Origin: Verrucomicrobiales bacterium
GTDB lineage: Bacteria > Verrucomicrobiota > Verrucomicrobiia > Verrucomicrobiales > Akkermansiaceae
Direction: 5' to 3'
Length of the DNA: 9,930 nt
NCBI GenBank assembly: GCA_003483645.1
Contig: DMYM01000184.1
Span: 1-9,930 of the forward strand
Positions within the stretch are counted from its first letter, which is position 1, and each line of letters opens with the position of its first letter. Below, in pieces: positions 1 to 5,937 of the stretch. The translations under genes were made by a program, and so were the position numbers. The notes under the pieces are model-generated. The model worked only from the letters and a program-made list of their open reading frames with translations. It searched no databases and was not told where the DNA came from.

Positions 1-255
1 GATCTCGACCGGTTCCTTGTCGAGTTCGGCCCCGGTCTTGTGGAGGAGTCCCATCGATTTGAAGAGCGCTCTCTTGCCGTCGTCAGCATAGATTGCCTCA
101 AAGGAGGTCGCGGGGTGCGCCAGATCACGCAGTTCCTTGATGATTTGTTTCTCCAGCTTCTGCTTGTTCCATACCTTTAATCCGAAGGTGGCGAGAACCA
201 GTACGATGGTTCCGGTGACGATATAGCGGATGAGATCGCCGACGGAGATGGCCAT
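1..255 (-). CDS. Small membrane-anchored protein, C-terminus cut by window edge
   Basis: An open frame reads leftwards from an ATG at 255-253 to the window edge, giving 85 codons without a stop. The protein begins MAISVGDLIRYIVTGTIVLV, so residues about 9-27 form one hydrophobic segment that probably anchors it in the inner membrane. A basic, helical stretch (KVWNKQKLEKQIIKELRDL) follows, then a soluble part of unknown function. An in-frame stop at 267-265 leaves ATG 255 as the only plausible start, although no clear Shine-Dalgarno precedes it. It is the third gene of the leftward group after the permease and the DUF6483-like gene, separated from the latter by 85 bp. I do not recognise the family. 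The real end lies outside the window. Confidence 0.7.
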   Translation of the reverse strand, partial: MAISVGDLIRYIVTGTIVLVLATFGLKVWNKQKLEKQIIKELRDLAHPATSFEAIYADDGKRALFKSMGLLHKTGAELDKEPVEI

Positions 256-310
256 GACAGGAAGCTAGGGAGGCTCCGACCGGGACGCAAGAGCCCAGAG
301 CTTCGAATCC

Positions 311-337
311 GGAGTGCCCTGCGATGAGGGCAACTCC
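311..337 (-). terminator. Stem-loop just after the DUF6483-like gene
   Basis: GGAGTGCCCT (311-320) pairs with AGGGCAACTCC (327-337) across a 6-nt loop, giving ten base pairs with one bulged A. It lies directly downstream of the stop codon at 343-341 on the minus strand. No run of U follows, so it is not a canonical intrinsic terminator. It could be a weak or factor-assisted terminator, or a 3' mRNA stabiliser that separates expression of the two flanking leftward genes. Confidence 0.4.
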
Positions 338-340
338 CTT

Positions 341-808
341 CTATAAGGAAAGAAAGGCCAGAATCTTCGATTCCTCCTCGGATCGGAACTGGTAGTCAGG
401 CAGTCTTTCCCGCAGGCGCTTGAGGTGATTGTGGAGGGGGAAGAACTCGTCCTCATGACCATGTTGGGAGGCCATGAAACCAAGGATCTGGGCCCCCTGC
501 AGGAAGAGGTGGCGTGCTTCACTGGACCGGCCGGAAAGCAGGCTTGCGTCAGCTGCTTCACACAACCACGCACCGCAGGAAACGAGCTGTGGAAGCTTGG
601 CGGTGCCCGGATGATAGAAAAGCGCCACCAGTTTCTGGGCCCCGGTGTCGAGGAGAGTCTGCAGGGGAAGCCCGGTGAGAAGTTCGCAGTTTTCTTCAAG
701 GAACTCCTCGAAGTCGGCAACGGCATCCGGCTTCTTCAATCCGGCTGCACGCAGGCAGAATTCCACCATGCGTTCAATCTCGCGAAGGATGTAGTCTTGC
801 CGGAGCAT
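341..808 (-). CDS. Small soluble DUF6483-like protein
   Basis: A 155-residue protein starting MLRQDYILREIERMVEFCLR. The opening, in which an x-QDYI-x-R-x-IE pattern leads into a long helix, resembles the DUF6483 family of small proteins with no known activity; this is from memory, not a search. The rest is predicted helical, with regular spacing of Leu and Ala, and the only cysteines are C18, C41, C78 and C83. There is a His/acid-rich patch (SQHGHEDEFFPLHNH) near residues 114-128. I see no signal peptide, membrane segment or catalytic motif. It starts 9 bp after the stop of the permease gene on the same strand, so the two are almost certainly co-transcribed. No Shine-Dalgarno precedes the ATG, suggesting translation depends on coupling to the permease. 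A role in carrier regulation would be speculation. Confidence 0.75.
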   Translation of the reverse strand: MLRQDYILREIERMVEFCLRAAGLKKPDAVADFEEFLEENCELLTGLPLQTLLDTGAQKLVALFYHPGTAKLPQLVSCGAWLCEAADASLLSGRSSEARHLFLQGAQILGFMASQHGHEDEFFPLHNHLKRLRERLPDYQFRSEEESKILAFLSL

Positions 809-817
809 GGGAGAGTG

Positions 818-2941
818 TCAGTCAGGTGGATCTGAAGAATCGTGAGGCGGTTCCTCCTCTTTCCGGAGAGCTTCCCGCCTGGCCAGCCATTTGTCCGAAT
901 CCATTTCTTCATCGAGAACCCCGTCTTCTTCCGTCCGGGATCCTGGCTCCGAACCCGATTCCTCCTCGATGGGGGCTTGGCTCCCCGGTTCCTCCGCTTG
1001 CCCCGGCAGGTCTGAGGACCGGGTCTCACCGCTCTCTCGCGTTGAGGCAACCTGCACCTCCCTCTCTTCCGCAGGCAGGATGGATTTCCCCGGATCAGAA
1101 GGCGCGGGAGCGGTTCGGACGCGGTGGTGGCGGCGGCCGCTGAGGATAATGAGAGCGATGGCGGTGGCCCAGATCACCGCAACAATGAGAGTGCCGATGT
1201 TGAAGGGACCGTGTTCGTTCCAGGAAACGATGGCATAGCCGAGGCTTCCCGCGAAGAGAGCGTAATAGAGGAAGCCCCAGACAGTCTTGCGGATAACCAT
1301 TCCTTCCTTGCCCACGAGGCCGGCCACCGCGGAGGCGGCCACCACGTTGTGGACGCAGATCATGTTGCCTGCGGCCCCGCCCACCGCCTGCAAGGCGACG
1401 ATCCAGGCCGGATTGACCCCGATTGCCTGGCCCGTGTTGAACTGGAAGAGGGAGAGCATCATGTTGCTCACCGTGTTGGAACCGGCCACGAAGGCCCCGA
1501 GGCCGCCAATGAAGGGAGAAAGGATGGGCCATGCGCCTCCCGCCAGGGCGGCCACTCCGGTGGCGAGGACTTCCGGCATCTTGGCGTAGCCGGCTCCTCC
1601 ACCGTCGGAGTTGATGAAGACCTCTACCATGGGAACGGTGAAGACAAGAGCGACGGAAGCCGCCACCGTGGTCCTGAAGGATGAGCGCCAGGCATTCTGG
1701 TAGTCCTTCCACTTCATGCGGTGCAGGAAGAAGGTGACAATTGAAACCACGATGAAGACCGCTCCGGGAAGATAAAGGAACCGGAAGAACTTGGGCTTGA
1801 GGCTGTCTTCAAGGGGTGAGTGAACTGCGACAGACCATCCCTTGAGCCATGCCGCGAGGTCCGGGATGGTGCGCGTGAGAACGAGGAGGAGTCCTACCAT
1901 GATATAGGGGGCCCAGGCGTGGAAGATGCCGATCTGTCGTTTGTTGTCATCTTCGTCATCGGCCGGGATCTGCAACGAGCCCATCCAGTCCGGATTCCAC
2001 TGGTCGCGGGTTCCGAAATCCCAGGCCTTCTCCGGGGTTGGAACAAGGAAGCCGGACCGGGCCGTGGTTATCACGATGAAGAGACCGACCAGACCTCCGA
2101 CGAGAGAAGGGAATTCCGGGCCGAGGAGCCAGGCTACGAGCCAGTAGGGCACGATCATGGCCAGAGCGGCGAAGAGGGCGAACTTCCAGATCCGCAGGCC
2201 TTCGAGGAAACTTCTGTTAGCCCCGTAAAAGCGGGTGAGGAGTCCGCAGAGAAGAAGGGGAACGAGCAGGCCGGTGAGGGCGTGCAGGGTGGCGACTTTC
2301 AGGCCGATATCCGCGAGAAATTCTTCTCCGTTCGCAAATCCGACCCCCGTCCCCCAGCCCTCCACACCGAGATCGGTGGAAAGCTTGTGATTTGCCCCTT
2401 CCGCCGGCGAGGGGTCCACCGAGAGGCCATTGCTTACCCCTACCTTGATGGGCGTGCCTACCGCACCGAAGGAGACCGCGGTGCTCTGGATGATCATGCC
2501 GGCCAGCACGGCCGCCATGGCGGGAAACCCCAGTCCCACGAGAAGGGGAACCGCGACGGTGGCGGGTGCACCGAAGCCCGCGGAACCTTCAATGAAGGAT
2601 CCGAATAACCAGGCGATGACAATGACCTGCACGCGGCGGTCGGGCGAAATGTCGGTGAAGCTCTGCCGAATGATCCGGAGACCACCGCTTTCCCGCAGGG
2701 TGTTGAGGAGCAGGATGGCTCCGAAAACAATGTAGAGGAGGCTGAGGGCGACCACCAGGCCGTTGATGGAGGACGCGGCCACCCTGGCCACTGGGATCTG
2801 CCAGATGAGGAGAGCGAGTCCGGCTGCCAACCCGTAACAGATCGGCATGGCCCGGCTGGCCGGCCAGCGGAGCCCGACCAGCAGGACAGCCACGGTCAGG
2901 ATGGGCAGGAAGGAGAGGAAGGCAAGGAAGCTGGGATGCAT
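818..2941 (-). CDS. lctP: Lactate permease family transporter (LctP/LldP type) with long C-terminal tail
   Basis: A 707-residue inner-membrane carrier of the lactate permease family (TC 2.A.14), which imports L-/D-lactate or glycolate with protons. Family signatures are clear: FGSFIEGSAGFGAPATVAVP at residues 113-132, the following QSTAVSFGAVGTP, AGSNTVSNMM near 486-495, and QAVGGAAGNMICVHNVVAAS near 518-537. About a dozen hydrophobic segments are spread over residues 5-600. The core of about 600 residues is somewhat longer than usual (about 550), mainly through hydrophilic loops near 171-210 and 305-336, the latter with an acidic DDEDDN stretch. After the last membrane segment come about 105 hydrophilic residues: a basic start (RRHHRVR), then a Glu/Ser/Pro-rich part with a short charged helix (DKWLARREALRKEEE). 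I know of no such tail in characterised members. The substrate cannot be fixed from sequence. It is the first gene of the leftward group and is divergent from the cyanophycinase-like gene. The start ATG lacks a Shine-Dalgarno. Confidence 0.92.
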   Translation of the reverse strand: MHPSFLAFLSFLPILTVAVLLVGLRWPASRAMPICYGLAAGLALLIWQIPVARVAASSINGLVVALSLLYIVFGAILLLNTLRESGGLRIIRQSFTDISPDRRVQVIVIAWLFGSFIEGSAGFGAPATVAVPLLVGLGFPAMAAVLAGMIIQSTAVSFGAVGTPIKVGVSNGLSVDPSPAEGANHKLSTDLGVEGWGTGVGFANGEEFLADIGLKVATLHALTGLLVPLLLCGLLTRFYGANRSFLEGLRIWKFALFAALAMIVPYWLVAWLLGPEFPSLVGGLVGLFIVITTARSGFLVPTPEKAWDFGTRDQWNPDWMGSLQIPADDEDDNKRQIGIFHAWAPYIMVGLLLVLTRTIPDLAAWLKGWSVAVHSPLEDSLKPKFFRFLYLPGAVFIVVSIVTFFLHRMKWKDYQNAWRSSFRTTVAASVALVFTVPMVEVFINSDGGGAGYAKMPEVLATGVAALAGGAWPILSPFIGGLGAFVAGSNTVSNMMLSLFQFNTGQAIGVNPAWIVALQAVGGAAGNMICVHNVVAASAVAGLVGKEGMVIRKTVWGFLYYALFAGSLGYAIVSWNEHGPFNIGTLIVAVIWATAIALIILSGRRHHRVRTAPAPSDPGKSILPAEEREVQVASTRESGETRSSDLPGQAEEPGSQAPIEEESGSEPGSRTEEDGVLDEEMDSDKWLARREALRKEEEPPHDSSDPPD

Positions 2942-3010
2942 GTCGGTGGAGGAGCCGAAGCGGTGTCTTGTAAGCGTGTCGTCTGACTTTGAGAAAAAAG
3001 CCGATCATGA

Positions 3011-3034
3011 GCAAGCAGGTCCTGTGCTGCTTGC
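3011..3034. repeat. Perfect 8-bp inverted repeat, candidate operator
   Basis: GCAAGCAG (3011-3018) is matched exactly by its reverse complement CTGCTTGC (3027-3034), with an 8-bp spacer between. The half-site centres are 16 bp apart, about one and a half helical turns. It sits near the middle of the divergent gap, where a single regulator could act on both genes. As RNA it could also form a hairpin. On the leftward strand a run of six T (TTTTTT, complementing 2994-2999) follows about 11 nt after the stem, too far for a standard terminator. I recognise no known regulator consensus in it. Confidence 0.45.
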
Positions 3035-3074
3035 ATTTGTGCGCTTGAAAAGCAGACCAATCGAGGGCTGTTAT

Positions 3075-3081
3075 GGGGTGA
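3075..3081 (+). promoter_or_regulatory. Ribosome binding site that sets the peptidase start
   Basis: GGGGTGA contains GGTGA, complementary to the 16S rRNA tail, and lies 5 nt before ATG 3087. It overlaps the alternative ATG at 3081, which therefore cannot use it. This favours the start at 3087, which also gives a cleaner signal peptide. Confidence 0.5.
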
Positions 3082-3086
3082 TGACA

Positions 3087-3974
3087 ATGAAGAGCGCAGT
3101 GTTGGCGGTGGTATTGGTTCTGTTCGGGAGGGCGATGGCCCAGGAGGCCCCCGTGGTTGGCCCGGCCAGTGGATCACTTGTCATCGTGGGCGGTGGCGGG
3201 AAGGAAATGGAGAGCATCCTCGACAAGTTCGTGGAACTGGCGGGAGGGAAGGGGGCGCGTATCGTGGTGGTGACCACCGCGGCGTCCAGTAATCCGAAAC
3301 ACAATTATGACCGTTCCTGGATCGCCACTTTCGCGCGGGAGAAACTGGGAGTAGCGGAGGTGACGGTGCTGCACACGCATGATCCCAAGGTCGCGAAAAC
3401 GGAGGAATTCGTGAAACCGATCAAACGGGCCACAGGAGTATGGTTCGGTGGGGGACGGCAGTGGCGTCTGACCAGGGCCTACGGAGGAACCCGTTCGGAG
3501 CAGGAGTTTCACCGGGTGCTCGAGCGTGGCGGAGTGATCGGAGGTTCCTCAGCCGGAGCCACCATCCAAGGGTCCTTTCTGGCGAGGGGGGATACCAGTG
3601 GAAACACCATCATGGTGGGTGATGTGCAGCGTGGGTTCGGATTCATGCGCAATACCGCCATCGACCAGCATCTCATCGCCCGTGGTCGGGAGAGGGATCT
3701 GATTGAGGTGCTGGAGGATCCTGAAGGGAAGATGCGCAAGGAGTTCGACCGGGCGGCCATGCTCGGGATCGGCATCGATGAGGATGTTGCCATTGTGGTG
3801 CAGGGGGATCGCTTCGAGGTGATCGGGAAGGAGAAAGGAGCCGTGCTGGTCTACGATCCCAGGAAGTGGAGGAAAGACACGCTGGTTGAAGCAAAGTGGG
3901 AGACGGTCCGGACCGGGGATTCGTTCGATCTCAGGAATCGGAAGGTCCTTGTGAAGGGTAGTGGGGCGCGGTAA
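3087..3974 (+). CDS. Secreted cyanophycinase-like serine peptidase (family S51)
   Basis: A 295-residue protein of the cyanophycinase branch of peptidase family S51. Such enzymes cut cyanophycin (multi-L-arginyl-poly-L-aspartate) into beta-Asp-Arg dipeptides. Visible motifs: the early strand SLVIVGGGGKEM, FGGGRQWRL with Gln125 in the substrate region, the nucleophile elbow GGSSAGA with Ser155, and AIDQHLIARGR with His195, the usual catalytic-site His. The first 18 or so residues (MKSAVLAVVLVLFGRAMA) form a typical signal peptide with an AMA|QE cleavage site, so the mature enzyme should be periplasmic or external. Classical cyanobacterial CphB is cytosolic, whereas secreted enzymes (CphE type) occur in bacteria that feed on external cyanophycin. 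The frame stays open upstream to 2847, but that part overlaps the permease gene on the other strand; ATG 3087 (or 3081) is better supported. No cyanophycin synthetase or dipeptidase is nearby. The true substrate could be another isoaspartyl peptide. Confidence 0.88.
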   Translation: MKSAVLAVVLVLFGRAMAQEAPVVGPASGSLVIVGGGGKEMESILDKFVELAGGKGARIVVVTTAASSNPKHNYDRSWIATFAREKLGVAEVTVLHTHDPKVAKTEEFVKPIKRATGVWFGGGRQWRLTRAYGGTRSEQEFHRVLERGGVIGGSSAGATIQGSFLARGDTSGNTIMVGDVQRGFGFMRNTAIDQHLIARGRERDLIEVLEDPEGKMRKEFDRAAMLGIGIDEDVAIVVQGDRFEVIGKEKGAVLVYDPRKWRKDTLVEAKWETVRTGDSFDLRNRKVLVKGSGAR

Positions 3975-4098
3975 CAAAAGGAGTGAATTTACCGGATTGC
4001 CTTCTCATGCTCACAGCCTTGTATCATCCGGACACATCAGGAACCGATTGCCGTGGGGGTGGAAGAATCCGGCTTGAACGGTAAGGCTTCAAAGGGCG
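3975..4098. other. Intergenic gap with near-repeats, no clear gene
   Basis: This 124-bp stretch separates the peptidase gene from the next unit. ACCGGATTGCC (3991-4001) recurs with one base missing as ACCGATTGCC (4043-4052), and CCGGATT (3992-3998) is the reverse complement of AATCCGG (4066-4072). I see no intrinsic terminator with a U-tract and no convincing promoter hexamers. An SD-like AAAAGGAG at 3976-3983 has no suitably spaced start codon. Confidence 0.4.
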
Positions 4099-4539
4099 AT
4101 GGCGAGAGGCCAGCGACGTGTGATGATTGAGTGGTTCCGGAATAATGAGGCCCTTCTTTGGTTTCTCGGCGTTTTTTCGGCAGTCTCGGTGGTAGCGGCC
4201 ATTTTCCTGACTCCCTGGGCCATTTCCTTCCTGAGCGCGGATTACTTCATGCCCGGGCGGGACCGGACCCGGACTTTTGGCTCCCGGCATCCCATGATCC
4301 GCTGGACGGGATTGATACTGAAGAATGTCGGGGGAGGGGCTCTCGTGATCTCGGGCATCGCTCTTCTTGCTCTGCCCGGACAGGGGCTTCTGACCATCCT
4401 TATCGGGCTCGCCCTGATGAACTTTCCGGGAAAGCGGGCGCTGGAGCTCTGGCTGATTCGCCTGCCCATGGTTCTGCGGGCGGTGAACTGGATTCGCAAG
4501 AGAGGAGGCAGGGAACCGTTGCAGGTTCCGCCGGCGTAG
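4099..4539 (+). CDS. Small integral membrane protein, PGPGW-like
   Basis: A 146-residue inner-membrane protein of unknown function. Residues about 19-47 form a hydrophobic region, and a second one spans about 77-107. The latter holds LLALPGQGLLTILIGLALMN, the Leu-Pro-Gly-Gln/Pro-Gly motif typical of small proteins grouped with the PGPGW transmembrane family. It is followed by the conserved-looking basic tail FPGKRALELWLIRLPMVLRA and NWIRKRGGR. The second hydrophobic region is probably a helical hairpin with the tail in the cytosol. The start is uncertain: ATG 4099 has AAAGGG only 2 nt upstream, while GTG 4120 or ATG 4123 would give MIEWFRNN and remove a short basic stretch. The esterase gene follows after 17 bp, so the two are probably one transcript. 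Nothing here links it to a pathway. Confidence 0.8.
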   Translation: MARGQRRVMIEWFRNNEALLWFLGVFSAVSVVAAIFLTPWAISFLSADYFMPGRDRTRTFGSRHPMIRWTGLILKNVGGGALVISGIALLALPGQGLLTILIGLALMNFPGKRALELWLIRLPMVLRAVNWIRKRGGREPLQVPPA

Positions 4540-4544
4540 TGTTT

Positions 4545-4551
4545 GGAGAGG
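4545..4551 (+). promoter_or_regulatory. Ribosome binding site that sets the esterase GTG start
   Basis: GGAGAGG lies 5 nt before GTG 4557. No in-frame ATG lies nearby upstream in the intergenic stretch, and the alternative GTG at 4539, overlapping the previous stop, has no comparable site. This is the main reason for choosing GTG 4557. Confidence 0.6.
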
Positions 4552-4556
4552 GTGTT

Positions 4557-5357
4557 GTGAGCGCTTTCCGCACCATCAAGGTCAGTGACCCGCGTTTTGA
4601 GAGCGGGGGGCTTCGGCATGTCACCGTGAAGAGCGAGGCCCTGAAGCAGCGGGTGGACCTCTCCCTTTTTCTCCCTGAAGCTCAGGGGCTTCAGGAGAGC
4701 CTGCCCCTCGTCATTCTGCTGCACGGAGTCTATAGTTCCCACTGGGGATGGGCCTTTAACGGGGGCGCACACCTGACCGCTGCGCGGTTGATTGAATCAG
4801 GTGAAATTCCACCCCTTGTTCTCGCCATGCCGAGCGATGGATTATGGGGAGATGGATCGGCCTACGTGCCGCATGAGGGGAAGGATTTTGAGCGCTGGAT
4901 AGTGGAGGAAGTGCCTCGTGCCACGGAGGAGGCTGGGGCCCCCGTCTCGGAATCCTCGCAGCGGTTCCTTGCAGGCCTGAGCATGGGCGGGTTCGGGGCA
5001 CTTCGACTCGGCGCAAAGTTCGGAGCGAGGTTCCGGGCGATCTCGGCACACTCCTCCATTACCAAGCTTGAGCAGTTGGAGCCCTTCGTGGAGGAGTCCC
5101 TGTCGTCCTGCGAGGCACCGGAGGAGAGTCTTACTGCCCTGGGATCCATTCTCGTCCACCGGAAGGATTTGCCTCCCATGCGGTTCGATTGCGGTCTTGA
5201 TGATTCGCTCCTGGATGCCAATCGGGAACTTCATGCCGTGTTAGAGAAGGAAGGAATCGAGCACATCTACGAGGAGTTTCCAGGTGGACATGAGTGGCTC
5301 TACTGGGAGGCGCACCTGGTGGACACCCTGCGGTTCTTTGCGGAGAACCTGTGCTGA
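4557..5357 (+). CDS. Alpha/beta-hydrolase esterase, esterase D / S-formylglutathione hydrolase type
   Basis: A 266-residue cytosolic serine esterase of the esterase D superfamily (Pfam PF00756 type). The oxyanion-side motif LLHGVYSSHWGW includes His56-Gly57. The nucleophile elbow is AGLSMGGFGALRLG with Ser142. The acid is Asp215 or Asp216 in CGLDDSLLDANRELH, and the catalytic His is His245 in FPGGHEWLYW. The full triad is therefore present and in order. No signal peptide is visible, so it acts inside the cell. Family members hydrolyse S-formylglutathione, acetyl esters or other small acyl esters; the substrate cannot be told from sequence, and no formaldehyde-oxidation genes are adjacent. The frame is open further upstream within the preceding gene, but the GTG at 4557 with its Shine-Dalgarno gives a start at the first conserved strand (FRTIKVSDPRF). 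It follows the PGPGW-like gene by 17 bp. Confidence 0.85.
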   Translation: MSAFRTIKVSDPRFESGGLRHVTVKSEALKQRVDLSLFLPEAQGLQESLPLVILLHGVYSSHWGWAFNGGAHLTAARLIESGEIPPLVLAMPSDGLWGDGSAYVPHEGKDFERWIVEEVPRATEEAGAPVSESSQRFLAGLSMGGFGALRLGAKFGARFRAISAHSSITKLEQLEPFVEESLSSCEAPEESLTALGSILVHRKDLPPMRFDCGLDDSLLDANRELHAVLEKEGIEHIYEEFPGGHEWLYWEAHLVDTLRFFAENLC

Positions 5358-5446
5358 GGAGGCTTCCTGCGGGAGGGAGGGATCGATGCAGGATGCCACA
5401 GCTACGGCTTGCCATGATGGCCTGATCTCCCTAGAAGCGCCCCGGC
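5358..5446. other. Short gap before the Lrp gene with a G-rich SD-like tract
   Basis: This 89-bp gap holds GGGAGGGAGGG (5371-5381), a very strong ribosome-binding-like tract, 4 nt before an ATG at 5386. That ATG opens a 68-codon frame that overlaps the Lrp gene in another phase. An imperfect inverted repeat (GCTTCCTGC at 5362-5370 and GCAGGATGC at 5388-5396, one mismatch) flanks the tract. Promoter elements for the Lrp unit are not obvious. Confidence 0.35.
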
Positions 5447-5932
5447 ATGTCCAACCATTCATTGCTCAAGCTCCTGCGGCGCAACGGCCGGTCTTCCGAT
5501 GCCGAGCTGGCGGAGCGCGTTTCTTTGTCGGCAGACGAAGTCAGGGAGCAGATTGCGGCCTGGGAGGCGGACGGGACGGTGCTTGGTTTTGAGGCGATCG
5601 TTGATTCGGCGAAGACGGGGCAGGCCGCGGTTGTTGGAATCATCGAGGTGAAACTTACTCCCGAGAGGGAGGGCGGCTTTGACCGCCTTGCCGCCCGCAT
5701 TTCGAAGTTCGATCAGGTTCTTAGCTGCTACCTGATGAGTGGAGGATACGATTTGCTGCTCGTGGTGGAGGGAGAGGATCTCATGGAGGTGGCGCGTTTT
5801 GTCTCCGAGAAGCTGAGCACAATGGAGGGAGTGCTCTCTACAGCCACACATTTCAGGCTGAAGACCTACAAGGAGAACGGCTTCGCCTTTGGCGGGGACG
5901 AAGATCCGGAGCGGCTGCCGGTGGCACCGTAG
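5447..5932 (+). CDS. Lrp/AsnC family transcriptional regulator
   Basis: A 161-residue DNA-binding regulator. Residues about 4-50 form the winged helix-turn-helix typical of Lrp/AsnC proteins (LLKLLRRNGRSSDAELAERV, then SLSADEVREQIAAWEADGTV and GFEAIVD). Residues about 60-135 form the ligand-binding RAM domain, with the characteristic SGGYDLLLVVEGEDL turn near 98-112, where amino acids bind at the dimer interface. A short charged tail ends the protein. An in-frame TAG at 5432-5434 makes ATG 5447 the earliest possible start; its Shine-Dalgarno is weak. The aminotransferase gene follows 5 bp later. The same regulator-aminotransferase arrangement exists in Bacillus subtilis YugG/YugH, the alanine transaminase pair, so this protein probably senses an amino acid and controls its own operon. 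The effector is not known. Confidence 0.92.
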   Translation: MSNHSLLKLLRRNGRSSDAELAERVSLSADEVREQIAAWEADGTVLGFEAIVDSAKTGQAAVVGIIEVKLTPEREGGFDRLAARISKFDQVLSCYLMSGGYDLLLVVEGEDLMEVARFVSEKLSTMEGVLSTATHFRLKTYKENGFAFGGDEDPERLPVAP

Positions 5933-5937
5933 GAGCA

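Larger units (their letters stand above)
2942..3086. promoter_or_regulatory. Divergent intergenic region between permease and cyanophycinase-like genes
   Basis: This 145-bp gap must carry the promoters for both outward-facing transcripts, unless one is read from far upstream. It contains the most AT-rich patches nearby (TTTGAGAAAAAAG at 2988-3000 and TTGCATTTGTGCGCTTGAAA at 3031-3050). A TTGAAA at 3045-3050 with TGTTAT at 3069-3074 (18-bp spacer) is a possible sigma-70 pair for the rightward gene, but it would leave a leader of only a few bases, so I do not trust it. No convincing leftward promoter is visible. The region also holds the inverted repeat listed separately. Confidence 0.45.

Noticed and set aside
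1820..2608. Rightward open frame (262 codons) opposite the permease
   Set aside because: Highly polar, Gly/Glu-rich translation antisense to membrane helices; it has no domain.
2847..3086. N-terminal extension of the cyanophycinase-like protein from an upstream ATG
   Set aside because: It would overlap the permease gene by about 95 bp, put 80 polar residues before a clean signal peptide, and lacks a fitting ribosome binding site.
3983..4084. Tiny rightward frame (33 codons from GTG 3983, or 25 from ATG 4007) in the gap after the peptidase
   Set aside because: The SD-like AAAAGGAG overlaps the GTG and is 23 nt from the ATG, so neither start is properly spaced, and the peptide has no recognisable feature.
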